A DNA stretch of 38,025 bases from Maritimibacter sp. (GCA_011389895.1 JAABTN010000027.1:1-38025); one strand, 5' to 3'. Shown: positions 8,556 to 15,872, counted from the stretch's first letter. Made by a program: numbers and translations. Notes: generated from the sequence alone by a model not told the origin.

Positions 8556-8581
8556 CAGGCCCCGGTTCTTGCCGGGGCCTG
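8556..8581. terminator. Strong hairpin between DUF2852 and RDD genes
   Basis: CAGGCCCCGG-TTCTTG-CCGGGGCCTG is a perfect 10-base stem with a 6-base loop, 20 bases after the DUF2852 stop. No T-run follows, so it may terminate poorly or act as an mRNA 3' stabiliser, letting some transcription reach the RDD gene. Confidence 0.6.
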
Positions 8582-8615
8582 ACCGACGACACATATGCGA
8601 GAGACGAAAGACAGG

Positions 8616-9095
8616 ATGACCGAGACCATGCAAAATCACACCGGGCCATATCATTCCGGCTGGGGCCTTCCGGACCCGGATTACCAATCCGAGTTTTATG
8701 AGAATGTGCCAGCCAAGCGCGCGATCGCCTGGGTGATCGACACGATCATCGTCGTGGCCATCGTGACCGCGCTGATCGTCGTCACCGTGGGGATCGGGGT
8801 CTTCTTCGCCGGTTTTTTGTGGCTGATCGTCGGGTTCATCTACCGGATCGTGACGCTGGCCAATGGGTCGGCCACGCTCGGCATGCGGATGGCGGCGATC
8901 GAATTGCGCCGTGGCGACGGGTCACGTTTCGACCTGGGCACGGCCATCTTCCACACGCTGGGCTATTCGCTGTCGATGTCGTTTGTCTTGCCACAGGTGG
9001 CCTCGATCATCCTGATGCTGACGAACGAACGGGGACAGGGCCTGAGCGATCTTGCGCTTGGCACGGCGGCGATCAACCGCGCCGCGCGCACCTGA
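8616..9095 (+). CDS. RDD-family membrane protein
   Basis: 159 residues from the ATG at 8616, chosen because AAAGACAGG precedes it; an in-frame ATG at 8595 and one at 8628 are alternatives. The RDD fold is visible: the Arg of AKRAIAWVIDTIIV at the first helix with the helix Asp, a second hydrophobic segment (VGIGVFFAGFLWLIVGFIYRIV), then the motif NGSATLGMRMAAIELRR, and a last amphipathic/hydrophobic stretch (FHTLGYSLSMSFVLPQVAS) ending in LSDLALGT. RDD proteins are small inner-membrane proteins of mostly unknown role, some linked to ion or proton transport. It is co-oriented with the DUF2852 gene and separated from it by a hairpin. Confidence 0.85.
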   Translation: MTETMQNHTGPYHSGWGLPDPDYQSEFYENVPAKRAIAWVIDTIIVVAIVTALIVVTVGIGVFFAGFLWLIVGFIYRIVTLANGSATLGMRMAAIELRRGDGSRFDLGTAIFHTLGYSLSMSFVLPQVASIILMLTNERGQGLSDLALGTAAINRAART

Positions 9096-9163
9096 GACGC
9101 GGCATGTTCCTCTGCCCCCCGTTTACCTGTCCGGCGCAGGGGGCTTGGCGGGTGCGGATTTCG

Positions 9164-9193
9164 TTGATACGTTCCCCTCAACTGGGTTAAAAA
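9164..9193 (+). promoter_or_regulatory. Possible sigma70-type promoter for bpt
   Basis: TTGATA (9164-9169) and TAAAAA (9188-9193) are separated by 18 bases. Transcription would start about 10 bases before the bpt ATG, leaving a very short leader without a clear ribosome-binding site. Confidence 0.35.
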
Positions 9194-9211
9194 TCAACTT
9201 AAAAACGCACA

Positions 9212-10048
9212 ATGCGACACACGCTTCCTCTTGCCCCGCAGTTTTACGTGACTGCGCCACAACCGTGCCCTTACCTTGATGGCCGGCTGGAGCGGAAGCT
9301 GTTTACCGCGCTGCAGGGCGAACAGGCCGAGGATTTGAACGACGCCCTTTCGAAACAGGGGTTTCGCCGGTCGCAAAACGTCCTCTACCGCCCGTCCTGC
9401 GCCGATTGCAACGCCTGCCTGTCGGCACGCATTCGGGTGGCGGATTTCAAACCGTCGAAAAGCCAACGGCGCGCCGCGAAGAAGAACGACCACATGGCCC
9501 GACGCACCCGCGCACCTTGGGCCACGGAAGAGCAATACGACCTGTTTCGCAAATACCTCGATGAACGCCACGCCGATGGCGGCATGGCCGACATGGACGT
9601 GTTCGAATTCGCCGCGATGATCGAGGAGACCCCGGTCAAGAGCCGCGTGATCGAGTATTCCGTGCGTTCTGATGATGGCCGCACCCGCGATCTTGCCGCC
9701 GTTTGCCTGACCGATGTGCTCGATGACGGGCTGTCGATGGTCTATAGCTTCTATGACCCGGCGCTCCGCTCCAACAGCCTTGGCACCTTTGCCATTCTCG
9801 ACCACATCCGTCTCGCGCAAGAAGCCAAGCTGCCTTACGTCTATCTCGGGTACTGGGTGCCCGGATCGCCGAAGATGGAATACAAGGCCAAGTTCGCGGC
9901 GCTTGAGGTTTATGCGGGCGGTCAATGGGTCGATCTGAACGATCCCGAGACCTTCGACAACCGCGCCCATCCCCTGTCCAACGACCCGATCGCCGAACAG
10001 GTCGCGCAGATTGACCTGCCCGGAGCGCAGCCCGTCAAGAAAAGCTGA
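9212..10048 (+). CDS. bpt: Aspartate/glutamate leucyltransferase (arginyltransferase family)
   Basis: 278 residues, full length. Bpt transfers leucine from Leu-tRNA to proteins with N-terminal Asp or Glu, marking them for ClpS/ClpAP degradation (bacterial N-degron pathway). The N-terminal ATE domain shows [15 protein letters not shown] and the cysteine pair [13 protein letters not shown]. The C-terminal domain shows [20 protein letters not shown] and [20 protein letters not shown], which are family signatures. The ATG at 9212 has no clear Shine-Dalgarno, but it is the first residue of the conserved start ([12 protein letters not shown]). It is cytoplasmic. clpS and clpA are not in this window. 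Confidence 0.94.
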   Translation: MRHTLPLAPQFYVTAPQPCPYLDGRLERKLFTALQGEQAEDLNDALSKQGFRRSQNVLYRPSCADCNACLSARIRVADFKPSKSQRRAAKKNDHMARRTRAPWATEEQYDLFRKYLDERHADGGMADMDVFEFAAMIEETPVKSRVIEYSVRSDDGRTRDLAAVCLTDVLDDGLSMVYSFYDPALRSNSLGTFAILDHIRLAQEAKLPYVYLGYWVPGSPKMEYKAKFAALEVYAGGQWVDLNDPETFDNRAHPLSNDPIAEQVAQIDLPGAQPVKKS

Positions 10049-10114
10049 CCCCGGCGCGTGCCCTGCGCGGTCTGATCCGCCCACCCCCGCAAATATCCAA
10101 AACCGTGCAAATGA

Positions 10115-10159
10115 ATTGCCCCGCCGCCCCCGAAGGCGCAGCATGGGGCACGGGGCAAT
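10115..10159 (+). promoter_or_regulatory. Foldable leader of the purine permease gene
   Basis: ATTGCCCCG (10115-10123) and CGGGGCAAT (10151-10159) are perfect 9-base arms around a GC-rich 27-base interior that can form a second stem (CGCC-CCCGAA-GGCG). The CCCCG of the left arm can alternatively pair with CGGGG at 10171-10175, directly in the ribosome-binding region of the permease. Such mutually exclusive pairing is what a translational switch would need. The link to a purine permease makes a xanthine-I (NMT1) type riboswitch a thought, but I cannot match a consensus by eye. Confidence 0.35.
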
Positions 10160-10182
10160 ACGGGCCACCACGGGGAACAGAT

Positions 10183-11568
10183 ATGACCGAGGCTGCACAA
10201 CCGGCATCGACGCTGCTTTACGGGTTGGAGGACAAGCCCGCGCCTTGGGCCGCCGCTCTCGCGGCCCTTCAGCACATCCTCGCCTCCATCGTGGGGATCG
10301 TCACGCCGACGCTGGTGATCGGCGGCGTTCTGGGGCTGGGCGCAGAGATCCCCTACCTGATCGCGATGTCGCTGTTCGTGTCGGGCATCGCGACGGTGAT
10401 CCAGTCGAAGACCATCGGGCCGGTCGGTTCGGGGCTCTTGTCAGTGCAGGGCACCAGCTTTGCCTTCCTCGGCCCGATCCTTGCCGCCGGTCTCGCGGTC
10501 AAATCCACGGGCGGCGGGCCCGAGGCGATCCTCGCGATGATCTTCGGGCTCTGCCTTGCCGGCTGTCTGGTCGAGATCGTCCTGAGCCAGTTTATTCACA
10601 AGCTGGGGCGCATCATCACGCCCACCGTCACGGGCATCGTAATCACCGTGATCGGCCTGAGCCTTGTGAAGGTCGGGTTCACCGATTTCGCGGGCGGGGC
10701 GCAGGCGGGCGCGACGCTCGGTGCCCCCGTCAACCTTCTGCTCGGGTCGATCGTGGTGGTCACCATCCTGACGCTGAGCTTCGTTGCAAAGCCGCTCCTG
10801 CGGCTCTCTGCGATCATGGCGGGGCTGGTGGTCGGCACCCTCGTCGCAATGGCGCTTGGACAGGTCGACACCTCCGGTTTGGGCGCGGGCCCCGCCATCG
10901 CCCTGCCCATCCCGTTCAAATACGGTCTCGACTTCGACATCGCGCTTTTCCTGCCGGTCGCCTTCGTCTTCCTCGTCACCGCGATCGAGACATCCGGTGA
11001 CCTCACCGCGAACTCGGTGATGTCCGGTCAACCGGTCAAGGGCCCGCTTTACCTCCAAAGGATCAAGGGCGGCGTGCTGGGCGACGGGGTCAATTCCGGC
11101 ATCGCTGCGATCTTCAACACCTTCCCGAACACCACCTTCAGCCAAAACAACGGCGTGATCCAGATGACCGGGGTCGCGAGCCGCCATGTCGGGCTGTTCA
11201 TCGGGGGCCTTCTCGTGCTCATGGGGTTCCTGCCGGTCATCGGCGCGGTGTTTCTCCTGATCCCCAAGCCGGTTCTGGGCGGTGCGACCCTGATCCTGTT
11301 TGGCACCATCGCGGTGGCGGGCATCCGGATTCTCGCGTCAGAGCCCATTGGTCGCAAGAAGGTCTATATCATGGCGGTGAGCTTCGGTCTCGGCCTTGGC
11401 GTGACGCTGGTCCCGGAGGCGACACAGCACCTGCCCGACGTCGCGCGGCAGGTTTTCGCAACCCCGATCACGCTCTCGGGCCTGTCCGCCATCATCCTGA
11501 CCCTGCTCATTCCCGAGGATAAGACGACAGCCGAGACGACAGGGTCGCCCGCCGAAACGTCCGCCTAG
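10183..11568 (+). CDS. NCS2-family purine (xanthine/uric acid) permease
   Basis: 461 residues from the ATG at 10183 (MTEAAQPAS), which has GGGGAACAG upstream and gives the usual family length. It is a polytopic inner-membrane protein with about 14 hydrophobic segments, belonging to nucleobase:cation symporter family 2. The family signature is clear: FSQNNGVIQMTGVASRHVG, corresponding to the motif [QE]-N-x-G-x(4)-T-x-V-x-S-R. Other conserved pieces are ALQHILASIVGIVTPTLVIGG near the N-terminus and VFLVTAIETSGDLTA. Xanthine or urate is the likely substrate because these residues resemble XanP/XanQ/UacT rather than UraA. It stands alone, without purine catabolic genes beside it. Confidence 0.9.
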   Translation: MTEAAQPASTLLYGLEDKPAPWAAALAALQHILASIVGIVTPTLVIGGVLGLGAEIPYLIAMSLFVSGIATVIQSKTIGPVGSGLLSVQGTSFAFLGPILAAGLAVKSTGGGPEAILAMIFGLCLAGCLVEIVLSQFIHKLGRIITPTVTGIVITVIGLSLVKVGFTDFAGGAQAGATLGAPVNLLLGSIVVVTILTLSFVAKPLLRLSAIMAGLVVGTLVAMALGQVDTSGLGAGPAIALPIPFKYGLDFDIALFLPVAFVFLVTAIETSGDLTANSVMSGQPVKGPLYLQRIKGGVLGDGVNSGIAAIFNTFPNTTFSQNNGVIQMTGVASRHVGLFIGGLLVLMGFLPVIGAVFLLIPKPVLGGATLILFGTIAVAGIRILASEPIGRKKVYIMAVSFGLGLGVTLVPEATQHLPDVARQVFATPITLSGLSAIILTLLIPEDKTTAETTGSPAETSA

Positions 11569-11705
11569 TGCAGCGCCTTAGAAGGCAACGGACGACCTGG
11601 CCCGGCGATCTCTCCGTCAAGCAGCTGGTCACTTGGGTGAAATTCGGTGTAATGGCTTAGCGCAGTATATAGGAGCGATGGCAGTGCGAAGATGCGAGTT
11701 TAAAG

Positions 11706-11744
11706 TGCTCCGCCAAAATCCGGAAAACGGTTCTTGGCGGAGCA
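11706..11744. repeat. Long inverted repeat after the permease gene
   Basis: TGCTCCGCCAA (11706-11716) and TTGGCGGAGCA (11734-11744) are perfect 11-base arms; the interior adds CCG-GAAAA-CGG. There is no T-run. It may be a terminator or stabiliser, or the end of a small mobile or mobilised segment, because it lies at the border where base composition turns AT-rich. The stretch 11569-11705 holds no gene that I can see. Confidence 0.5.
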
Positions 11745-11769
11745 TTGATTGCGACCAACCTACCTTTAT

Positions 11770-12102
11770 CTAAGTCATATCAATCGCAACTTGACCAACT
11801 TGAATAATTGGTTCGATATTCGTGAAATTGGGCAAGTCCCCCATTATTTTGCTAGCATTTGGAGAGAATGCTGCTTCGAAAGCGTCGACGGTTTCAAAGT
11901 ATAAATTGCCTATCGCTTGGTAGGTCGCAGCGGAGCCGGGCTCACCCCCTTGCAGGCCTTTTTCAACGGTAGCGCCTTTCACCGCATCTCCCAATGTATC
12001 CAACACCATCGGCACGTGCTGGTCGCAATAATAATCCATATCGAAGGTTTTGCCGCCTCCATTTGGATACAGTACACTGACTTTGATCATGTCTTTTTGC
12101 AC
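11770..12102 (-). CDS. EthD-like family protein
   Basis: 110 residues from a GTG start at 12102, chosen because GAGG lies 5 bases upstream; the next ATG (12090) has no suitable site. The protein shows the small ferredoxin-like barrel of EthD-type proteins: IKVSVLYPNGGGKTFDMDYYCDQHVPMV with the conserved D-Y-Y-x(3)-H-V-P pattern, YQAIGNLYFETVDAFEAAF in the middle, and a final strand IIQVGQVAID. Members are often annotated EthD family reductase and act as small dimeric barrels of uncertain function, some near aromatic or ether degradation genes. Codon and base use are AT-richer than in neighbouring genes, suggesting recent acquisition. There is no partner gene beside it. Confidence 0.8.
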   Translation of the reverse strand: MQKDMIKVSVLYPNGGGKTFDMDYYCDQHVPMVLDTLGDAVKGATVEKGLQGGEPGSAATYQAIGNLYFETVDAFEAAFSPNASKIMGDLPNFTNIEPIIQVGQVAIDMT

Positions 12103-12201
12103 ATTGTCCTCGCTTTCATTCTTTTTTCATCACAAGGTCCCGAAGGGTTTGCCGCTAAAATGTCTCGAGTTGAACCCGAGGCACAATAAAAACGCGAAGT
12201 G

Positions 12202-12501
12202 CTAATGAGTGCCAATTTGTTGCGCGCGCTTCGAGAAAAGCTGTGTCTCATGTCCCTCTCGAAGCGTTTTAGTTGGCGTCCTTCGAGACCTTGCTACTCT
12301 TAAAATTAATACAGGGGCTAGGATAAGCCGGGAAATAATCAGATCGAGCATATAGAATATCGATATGAACAATTCCGACCCCTTCGCGATAAGTTCGGGC
12401 AAGCCACTTGGGAAGTATCGGTTGAATGCCAATTCAACCAGGCAGCCGAGAAGATGCATCCCTTTCGCCAGCTCAAAAACGCCAAGGCCCAGAAGAAGCA
12501 C
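12202..12501 (-). CDS. Doubtful small membrane protein or gene remnant
   Basis: An open frame of 99 residues from a GTG at 12501, with no clear ribosome-binding site. It contains two hydrophobic stretches: LLLGLGVFELAKGMHLLGCL at the N-terminus and ISIFYMLDLIISRLILAPVL at about 46-65, followed by a basic tail. The hydrophobic pattern and the AT-rich base use, unlike the surrounding chromosome, argue that it is or was a gene. The missing start signals argue that it may be truncated. It has the same orientation as the EthD-like gene and lies 99 bases upstream of it. The family is not recognised. Confidence 0.3.
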   Translation of the reverse strand: MLLLGLGVFELAKGMHLLGCLVELAFNRYFPSGLPELIAKGSELFISIFYMLDLIISRLILAPVLILRVARSRRTPTKTLREGHETQLFSKRAQQIGTH

Positions 12502-12594
12502 GCCAGCGCAACAGATGTTCCATCAAACCAGATATTGGACGGCTGGGGGCACGCCAGGAACCCTGCGTCCGGCGCAGACCACGAGATACGAGAA

Positions 12595-12620
12595 AAGGGT
12601 GCCCTGACCCGGGCGCCCTT
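12595..12620. terminator. Terminator-like hairpin
   Basis: AAGGGTGCCC-TGACCC-GGGCGCCCTT is a 10-base stem with one G-T pair. Read on the minus strand it is followed by TTTTCTC, so it would best stop leftward transcription. No leftward gene is evident on its right, so its client is unclear. Confidence 0.4.
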
Positions 12621-12823
12621 TGCGTCGGTTTGTCCCGGCGCTGTCTTTCAGCGTGGCTTTGCCGATGGCTGCGCGTCCGGCCACGATCCACCCGACTCGG
12701 GCGGTCTGCGCCAGCCTCACCCCCGTTGGGTGACGCCTGCGTGACACCCTTGTGTCCGGCGTTTGAAACCTTGTCTCCGCGCGGGTGTCCCTGCGGGTCT
12801 CGCCCTGCCACGTCTCCCATGTC

Positions 12824-12852
12824 CGGTTTTTCGATAATTTCGTGAAAAACCG
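12824..12852. repeat. Inverted repeat upstream of the ilvB promoter
   Basis: CGGTTTTTC (12824-12832) and GAAAAACCG (12844-12852) are perfect 9-base arms with an 11-base spacer, ending 32 bases before the ilvB -35. It could be an operator or an upstream terminator. The rest of 12621-12880 contains no gene I can support; one minus-strand frame there is repetitive (recurring E-T-R and D-T-R units) and lacks start signals. Confidence 0.45.
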
Positions 12853-12884
12853 CCCCCGCGACACATTATTCATGGGATTTCCCG

Positions 12885-12913
12885 TTGACGCCCCCCGGTG
12901 CCCCTCCTAATAC
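12885..12913 (+). promoter_or_regulatory. ilvBN promoter (sigma70 type)
   Basis: TTGACG (12885-12890), exactly 17 bases, then TAATAC (12908-12913): a near-consensus housekeeping promoter. Transcription would start around 12920, about 15 bases before the leader peptide. Confidence 0.75.
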
Positions 12914-12934
12914 TCCCCGCACAGCACAGGAGAC

Positions 12935-12988
12935 ATGGTCTTGGAAAGCCTTGTAGTCATCGTAGGACATCGGCGCATGGGACGGTAA
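12935..12988 (+). CDS. ilvBN leader peptide
   Basis: 17 codons reading MVLESLVVIVGHRRMGR then TAA, preceded by a strong AGGAG 4 bases before the ATG. Seven of the nine residues after Met are Val, Leu or Ile, the three products of the pathway that starts with IlvBN, and they sit ahead of two alternative RNA hairpins. This is the layout of ribosome-mediated attenuation known from enteric ilv operons. When charged Val, Leu or Ile tRNA is scarce, the ribosome would stall at codons 2-10 and leave bases 12972-12981 free to form the antiterminator. When it reads to the stop codon it covers them. The peptide itself has no expected function. It is too short for routine gene callers. Confidence 0.82.
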   Translation: MVLESLVVIVGHRRMGR

Positions 12989-13015
12989 CGGACCCCTGAT
13001 GGTTCCCCATGCGCC
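12972..13015 (+). promoter_or_regulatory. Antiterminator of the ilvBN attenuator
   Basis: GGCGCATGGG (12972-12981, inside the last codons of the leader peptide) is perfectly complementary to CCCATGCGCC (13006-13015). The right arm shares 13013-13015 with the terminator stem, so the two structures compete. Confidence 0.65.
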
Positions 13016-13040
13016 CCCGAGAAACCTCGGGGGCTTTTTT
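13013..13040 (+). terminator. ilvBN attenuator terminator
   Basis: GCCCCCGAG-AAAC-CTCGGGGGC is a perfect 9-base stem with a 4-base loop, followed directly by TTTTTT: a textbook intrinsic terminator placed between promoter and ilvB, 44 bases before the ilvB ATG. Confidence 0.88.
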
Positions 13041-13083
13041 GTGACCGAAGACAAGGGGCCCGGTGCCCGATACGGAGAGAGAC

Positions 13084-14838
13084 ATGACACGTCAAATGAC
13101 CGGCGCGAAAATGGTGGTTCAGGCTCTGAAGGATCAGGGTGTGGACACGGTATTTGGCTATCCGGGCGGTGCCGTGCTTCCGATTTATGACGAGATCTTC
13201 CAGCAAAACGAAATCCAACACGTTCTGGTGCGTCATGAACAGGGGGCGGTGCACGCAGCCGAAGGCTATGCCCGGTCCACGGGCAAACCCGGTGTCGTGC
13301 TCGTCACCTCGGGCCCCGGGGCGACCAACGCGGTCACCGGGTTGACCGATGCGCTGCTGGATTCGATCCCGCTCGTGGTTCTGACCGGACAGGTGCCGAC
13401 CTTCATGATCGGCACCGACGGGTTCCAAGAGGCCGACACGGTCGGCATCACCCGCCCCTGCACCAAGCACAACTGGCTGGTGAAAGACACCGAGAAGCTG
13501 GCCGAGACCATCCACCAGGCCTTCCATGTCGCCGTCACGGGCCGCCCCGGCCCGACCCTCGTCGACATCCCGAAGGATGTGCAGTTCGCCCAAGGCAGCT
13601 ATGTCACGCCGCAGAAATCGCGGACCGACAACTACCAGCCGCAGATGAAGGGCGACATCGCCGACATCACCGCGCTGGTCGAGATGATCGAGGCCGCCGA
13701 ACGCCCGGTGTTCTATACCGGCGGCGGCGTGATCAACTCGGGCCCCGGGGCGAGCCAGCTTTTGCGCGAATTGGTCGAGGCCACGGGGTTTCCGATCACC
13801 TCAACTCTGATGGGTCTGGGGGCCTATCCGGCGACGGGCGAGAAATGGATTGGCATGCTCGGGATGCACGGGCTTTACGAGGCCAACATGGCGATGCACG
13901 ACTGCGACCTGATGATCAACATCGGGGCGCGGTTCGATGACCGGATCACCGGGCGTATCGACGCCTTTTCGCCCGGCTCGAAGAAGGCCCATATCGACAT
14001 CGACCCCTCGTCGATCAACAAGGTCGTCCGCGTCGATGTGCCGATCGTGGGGGACGTGGGGCACGTGCTGGAAGACCTGCTGCGCATCTGGAAATCGCGC
14101 GGGCGCAAGACGAACACCGACGCGCTCAAGACATGGTGGACCCAGATCAACGCGTGGCGCGACGTGAAATGTCTGACCTACACCAATTCGGACACGATCA
14201 TAAAACCGCAATACGCGGTCGAGCGGCTTGAAGCGCTGACCCGTGGCAAGGACCGGTATGTCACCACCGAGGTGGGCCAACACCAGATGTGGGCCGCGCA
14301 ATTCATGGACTTCAATGAACCGGGGCGCTGGATGACCTCGGGCGGGCTCGGGACCATGGGCTATGGCCTGCCCGCCTCGGTCGGTGTGCAACAGGCGCAC
14401 CCCGATGCGCTGGTGATCAATGTCGCCGGCGATGCCTCGTGGCTGATGAACATGCAGGAAATGGGCACGGCGGTGCAGTTTCGCCTGCCGATCAAGCAAT
14501 TCATCCTGAACAACGAACGCCTCGGGATGGTGCGCCAATGGCAACAGCTTTTGCATGGCGAGCGGTATTCGCATTCCTGGTCGGACAGCCTGCCCGATTT
14601 CGTGAAGCTGGCCGAGGCTTTTGGGTGCAAGGGCCGCGTGGTGTCGAATCCGTCCGAGCTCGATGACGCGATCGAAGAGATGATGGCCTATGACGGTCCC
14701 TTCATCCTCGATGTGCTGGTCGAGAAACACGAGAATTGCTTCCCGATGATCCCCTCGGGCGAACCCCACAACAGCATGCTTCTGGGCGAGGTCGAAGCGA
14801 CCGACGCGATCCGGGGCAAAGGTGCGACGTTGGTTTAA
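13084..14838 (+). CDS. ilvB: Acetolactate synthase large (catalytic) subunit
   Basis: 584 residues from ATG 13084 (MTRQMTGAKMVV), with GGAGAG upstream; an in-frame GTG at 13063 is less likely. It uses thiamine diphosphate to join two pyruvates, or pyruvate and 2-ketobutyrate, in the first common step of valine, leucine and isoleucine synthesis. The ThDP-activating glutamate is Glu52 in VRHEQGAVHAAEGYAR. SGPGATNAVTGLTDALLDS is the pyrimidine-domain signature. The cofactor-binding motif runs from GDASWLMNMQE to FILNN near residues 448-477. FAD-domain pieces (GARFDDRITG) are present. It is full length with no missing key residues. Expression should be set by the attenuator upstream; ilvN follows after 13 bases. 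Confidence 0.97.
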   Translation: MTRQMTGAKMVVQALKDQGVDTVFGYPGGAVLPIYDEIFQQNEIQHVLVRHEQGAVHAAEGYARSTGKPGVVLVTSGPGATNAVTGLTDALLDSIPLVVLTGQVPTFMIGTDGFQEADTVGITRPCTKHNWLVKDTEKLAETIHQAFHVAVTGRPGPTLVDIPKDVQFAQGSYVTPQKSRTDNYQPQMKGDIADITALVEMIEAAERPVFYTGGGVINSGPGASQLLRELVEATGFPITSTLMGLGAYPATGEKWIGMLGMHGLYEANMAMHDCDLMINIGARFDDRITGRIDAFSPGSKKAHIDIDPSSINKVVRVDVPIVGDVGHVLEDLLRIWKSRGRKTNTDALKTWWTQINAWRDVKCLTYTNSDTIIKPQYAVERLEALTRGKDRYVTTEVGQHQMWAAQFMDFNEPGRWMTSGGLGTMGYGLPASVGVQQAHPDALVINVAGDASWLMNMQEMGTAVQFRLPIKQFILNNERLGMVRQWQQLLHGERYSHSWSDSLPDFVKLAEAFGCKGRVVSNPSELDDAIEEMMAYDGPFILDVLVEKHENCFPMIPSGEPHNSMLLGEVEATDAIRGKGATLV

Positions 14839-14851
14839 GGAGCGCGTATAA

Positions 14852-15415
14852 ATGTCTGCTTTGAATATTAAAAAAGGCTCAACGAAAAAATCCGCCTATG
14901 AGCTTCGTGACCCAAATGCTGAAGTCTTTGAAACCCACACGCTGGCCGTGATCGTGGACAACGAAGCGGGCGCTCTCGCCCGTGTCATCGGGTTGTTCTC
15001 AGGTCGCGGTTACAACATCGACTCGCTCACCGTGGCCGAGGTCGATCACCTGGGCCATACCTCGCGCATCACCATCGTGACGCGCGGCACCCCCGCGATC
15101 ATCGAACAGATCAAGGCCCAGCTTGGCCGGATCGTGCCGGTGCACGATGTTCACGATCTCACCGTCGAAGGCCCCTCGGTCGAGCGCGAGCTGGCGTTGT
15201 TCAAGGTGCGGGGCACCGGAAACGACCGGGTCGAGGCGCTTCGGCTGGCCGATATCTTCCGCGCCAACGTGATGGATTCGACGCTGGAGAGCTTTATCTT
15301 CGAGCTGACCGGCACCCCGGACAAGGTCGATGCCTTTGCCGAGCTGATGCGCCCCCTCGGGCTTGTCGAGCTTGCCCGCACCGGCGTCGCCGCCCTGTCG
15401 CGCGGATCGGAGTAG
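14852..15415 (+). CDS. ilvN: Acetolactate synthase small (regulatory) subunit
   Basis: 187 residues, preceded by AAGGAG that overlaps the ilvB stop region. It binds IlvB, raises its activity and confers feedback inhibition by valine. An ACT domain starts near residue 28: HTLAVIVDNEAGALARVIGLF with SGRGYNIDSLTVA, the conserved amino-acid-binding turn. The second half (ERELALFKVRG, RANVMDSTLESFIFELTG, LARTGVAALSRG) is the usual C-terminal domain. A roughly 25-residue polar N-terminal extension precedes the ACT domain, as is common in Alphaproteobacteria. The first codons are less GC-rich than the rest, probably easing initiation. Confidence 0.96.
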   Translation: MSALNIKKGSTKKSAYELRDPNAEVFETHTLAVIVDNEAGALARVIGLFSGRGYNIDSLTVAEVDHLGHTSRITIVTRGTPAIIEQIKAQLGRIVPVHDVHDLTVEGPSVERELALFKVRGTGNDRVEALRLADIFRANVMDSTLESFIFELTGTPDKVDAFAELMRPLGLVELARTGVAALSRGSE

Positions 15416-15436
15416 CAGGCGGGACACAAAGAAAAA

Positions 15437-15456
15437 GGGGAGCCCGAGGGCTCCCC
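15437..15456. terminator. Bidirectional terminator between ilvN and the nrdJ operon
   Basis: GGGGAGCCC-GA-GGGCTCCCC. On the minus strand the stem is followed by TTTTTCTTTG, a good U-tract for the leftward nrdJ operon; rightward the tail AGTTTCG is weaker. It lies 21 bases after the ilvN stop. Confidence 0.8.
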
Positions 15457-15465
15457 AGTTTCGCT

Positions 15466-15519
15466 GATAAGGCTCATCGTTCGTACCGCCCGGTATCGTT
15501 TTCTGCCTGCGGCCTTATC
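15466..15519. repeat. Nested inverted repeats in the ilvN/nrdJ convergent gap
   Basis: Outer arms GATAAGGC (15466-15473) and GCCTTATC (15512-15519) enclose an inner hairpin TACCG-CC-CGGTA (15484-15495) followed by TCGTTTTC. It adds to the adjacent terminator. It could be a second terminator or a small structured RNA. Confidence 0.4.
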
Positions 15520-15590
15520 CGCGCCAGGGGCGAACGCATCCGCCCCCGTGTGACAAGCGGCGTGGCCCATCGCCCCCACCGCCCTGATGG

Positions 15591-15872
15591 TCATGCCCGT
15601 TTTCGCACCTCCGGCACCGACCCGAGGGTCAGGAAATAGGCCACGCCGTGGGTCATGTCGAATTCCCGCACGGTCATGTTGATCTCCTGACCATCCGCGC
15701 ATCGGAAGGTGACCGGGCCCGAGGTTTCCAGCCCGATCATCGCGGCGGGCACCCTAAACGACCCCGACCCGAAGGTCTCACCGCCGCCCGAGGTGATCAG
15801 AACCCGCAGGTCCATCCGGTCGGTCTCCCGCCCATCGACCACGAAGGCGCCGGTGAAGTCGCGTATCTCCAT
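15591..15872 (-). CDS. Small protein coupled to nrdJ
   Basis: 93 residues, starting 10 bases after the nrdJ stop, with GGCGGGGCGG just before the ATG. It is therefore probably translated from the same mRNA. No signal peptide, membrane helix or metal motif is visible. The sequence looks like a small beta-rich domain (RDFTGAFVVDGRETDRMD, GSGSFRVPAAMIGLETSG, VTFRCADGQEINMTVREF) ending in a basic tail. From memory, similar short proteins follow nrdJ in other roseobacters; this needs a search. No function is known to me. A role alongside the reductase or its cobalamin cofactor is only inferred from position. Confidence 0.72.
   Translation of the reverse strand: MEIRDFTGAFVVDGRETDRMDLRVLITSGGGETFGSGSFRVPAAMIGLETSGPVTFRCADGQEINMTVREFDMTHGVAYFLTLGSVPEVRKRA

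Noticed and set aside
9114..9144. GCCCCC/GGGGGC pairing after the RDD gene as a terminator
   Set aside because: Only six bases with a 19-base loop and no T-run; too weak to list.
12523..12873. Minus-strand frame with repeated E-T-R/D-T-R units
   Set aside because: No ribosome-binding site, no homology I recognise, and it crosses the hairpin and the inverted repeat; the repeats come from recurring GAGAC/GACAC DNA words.
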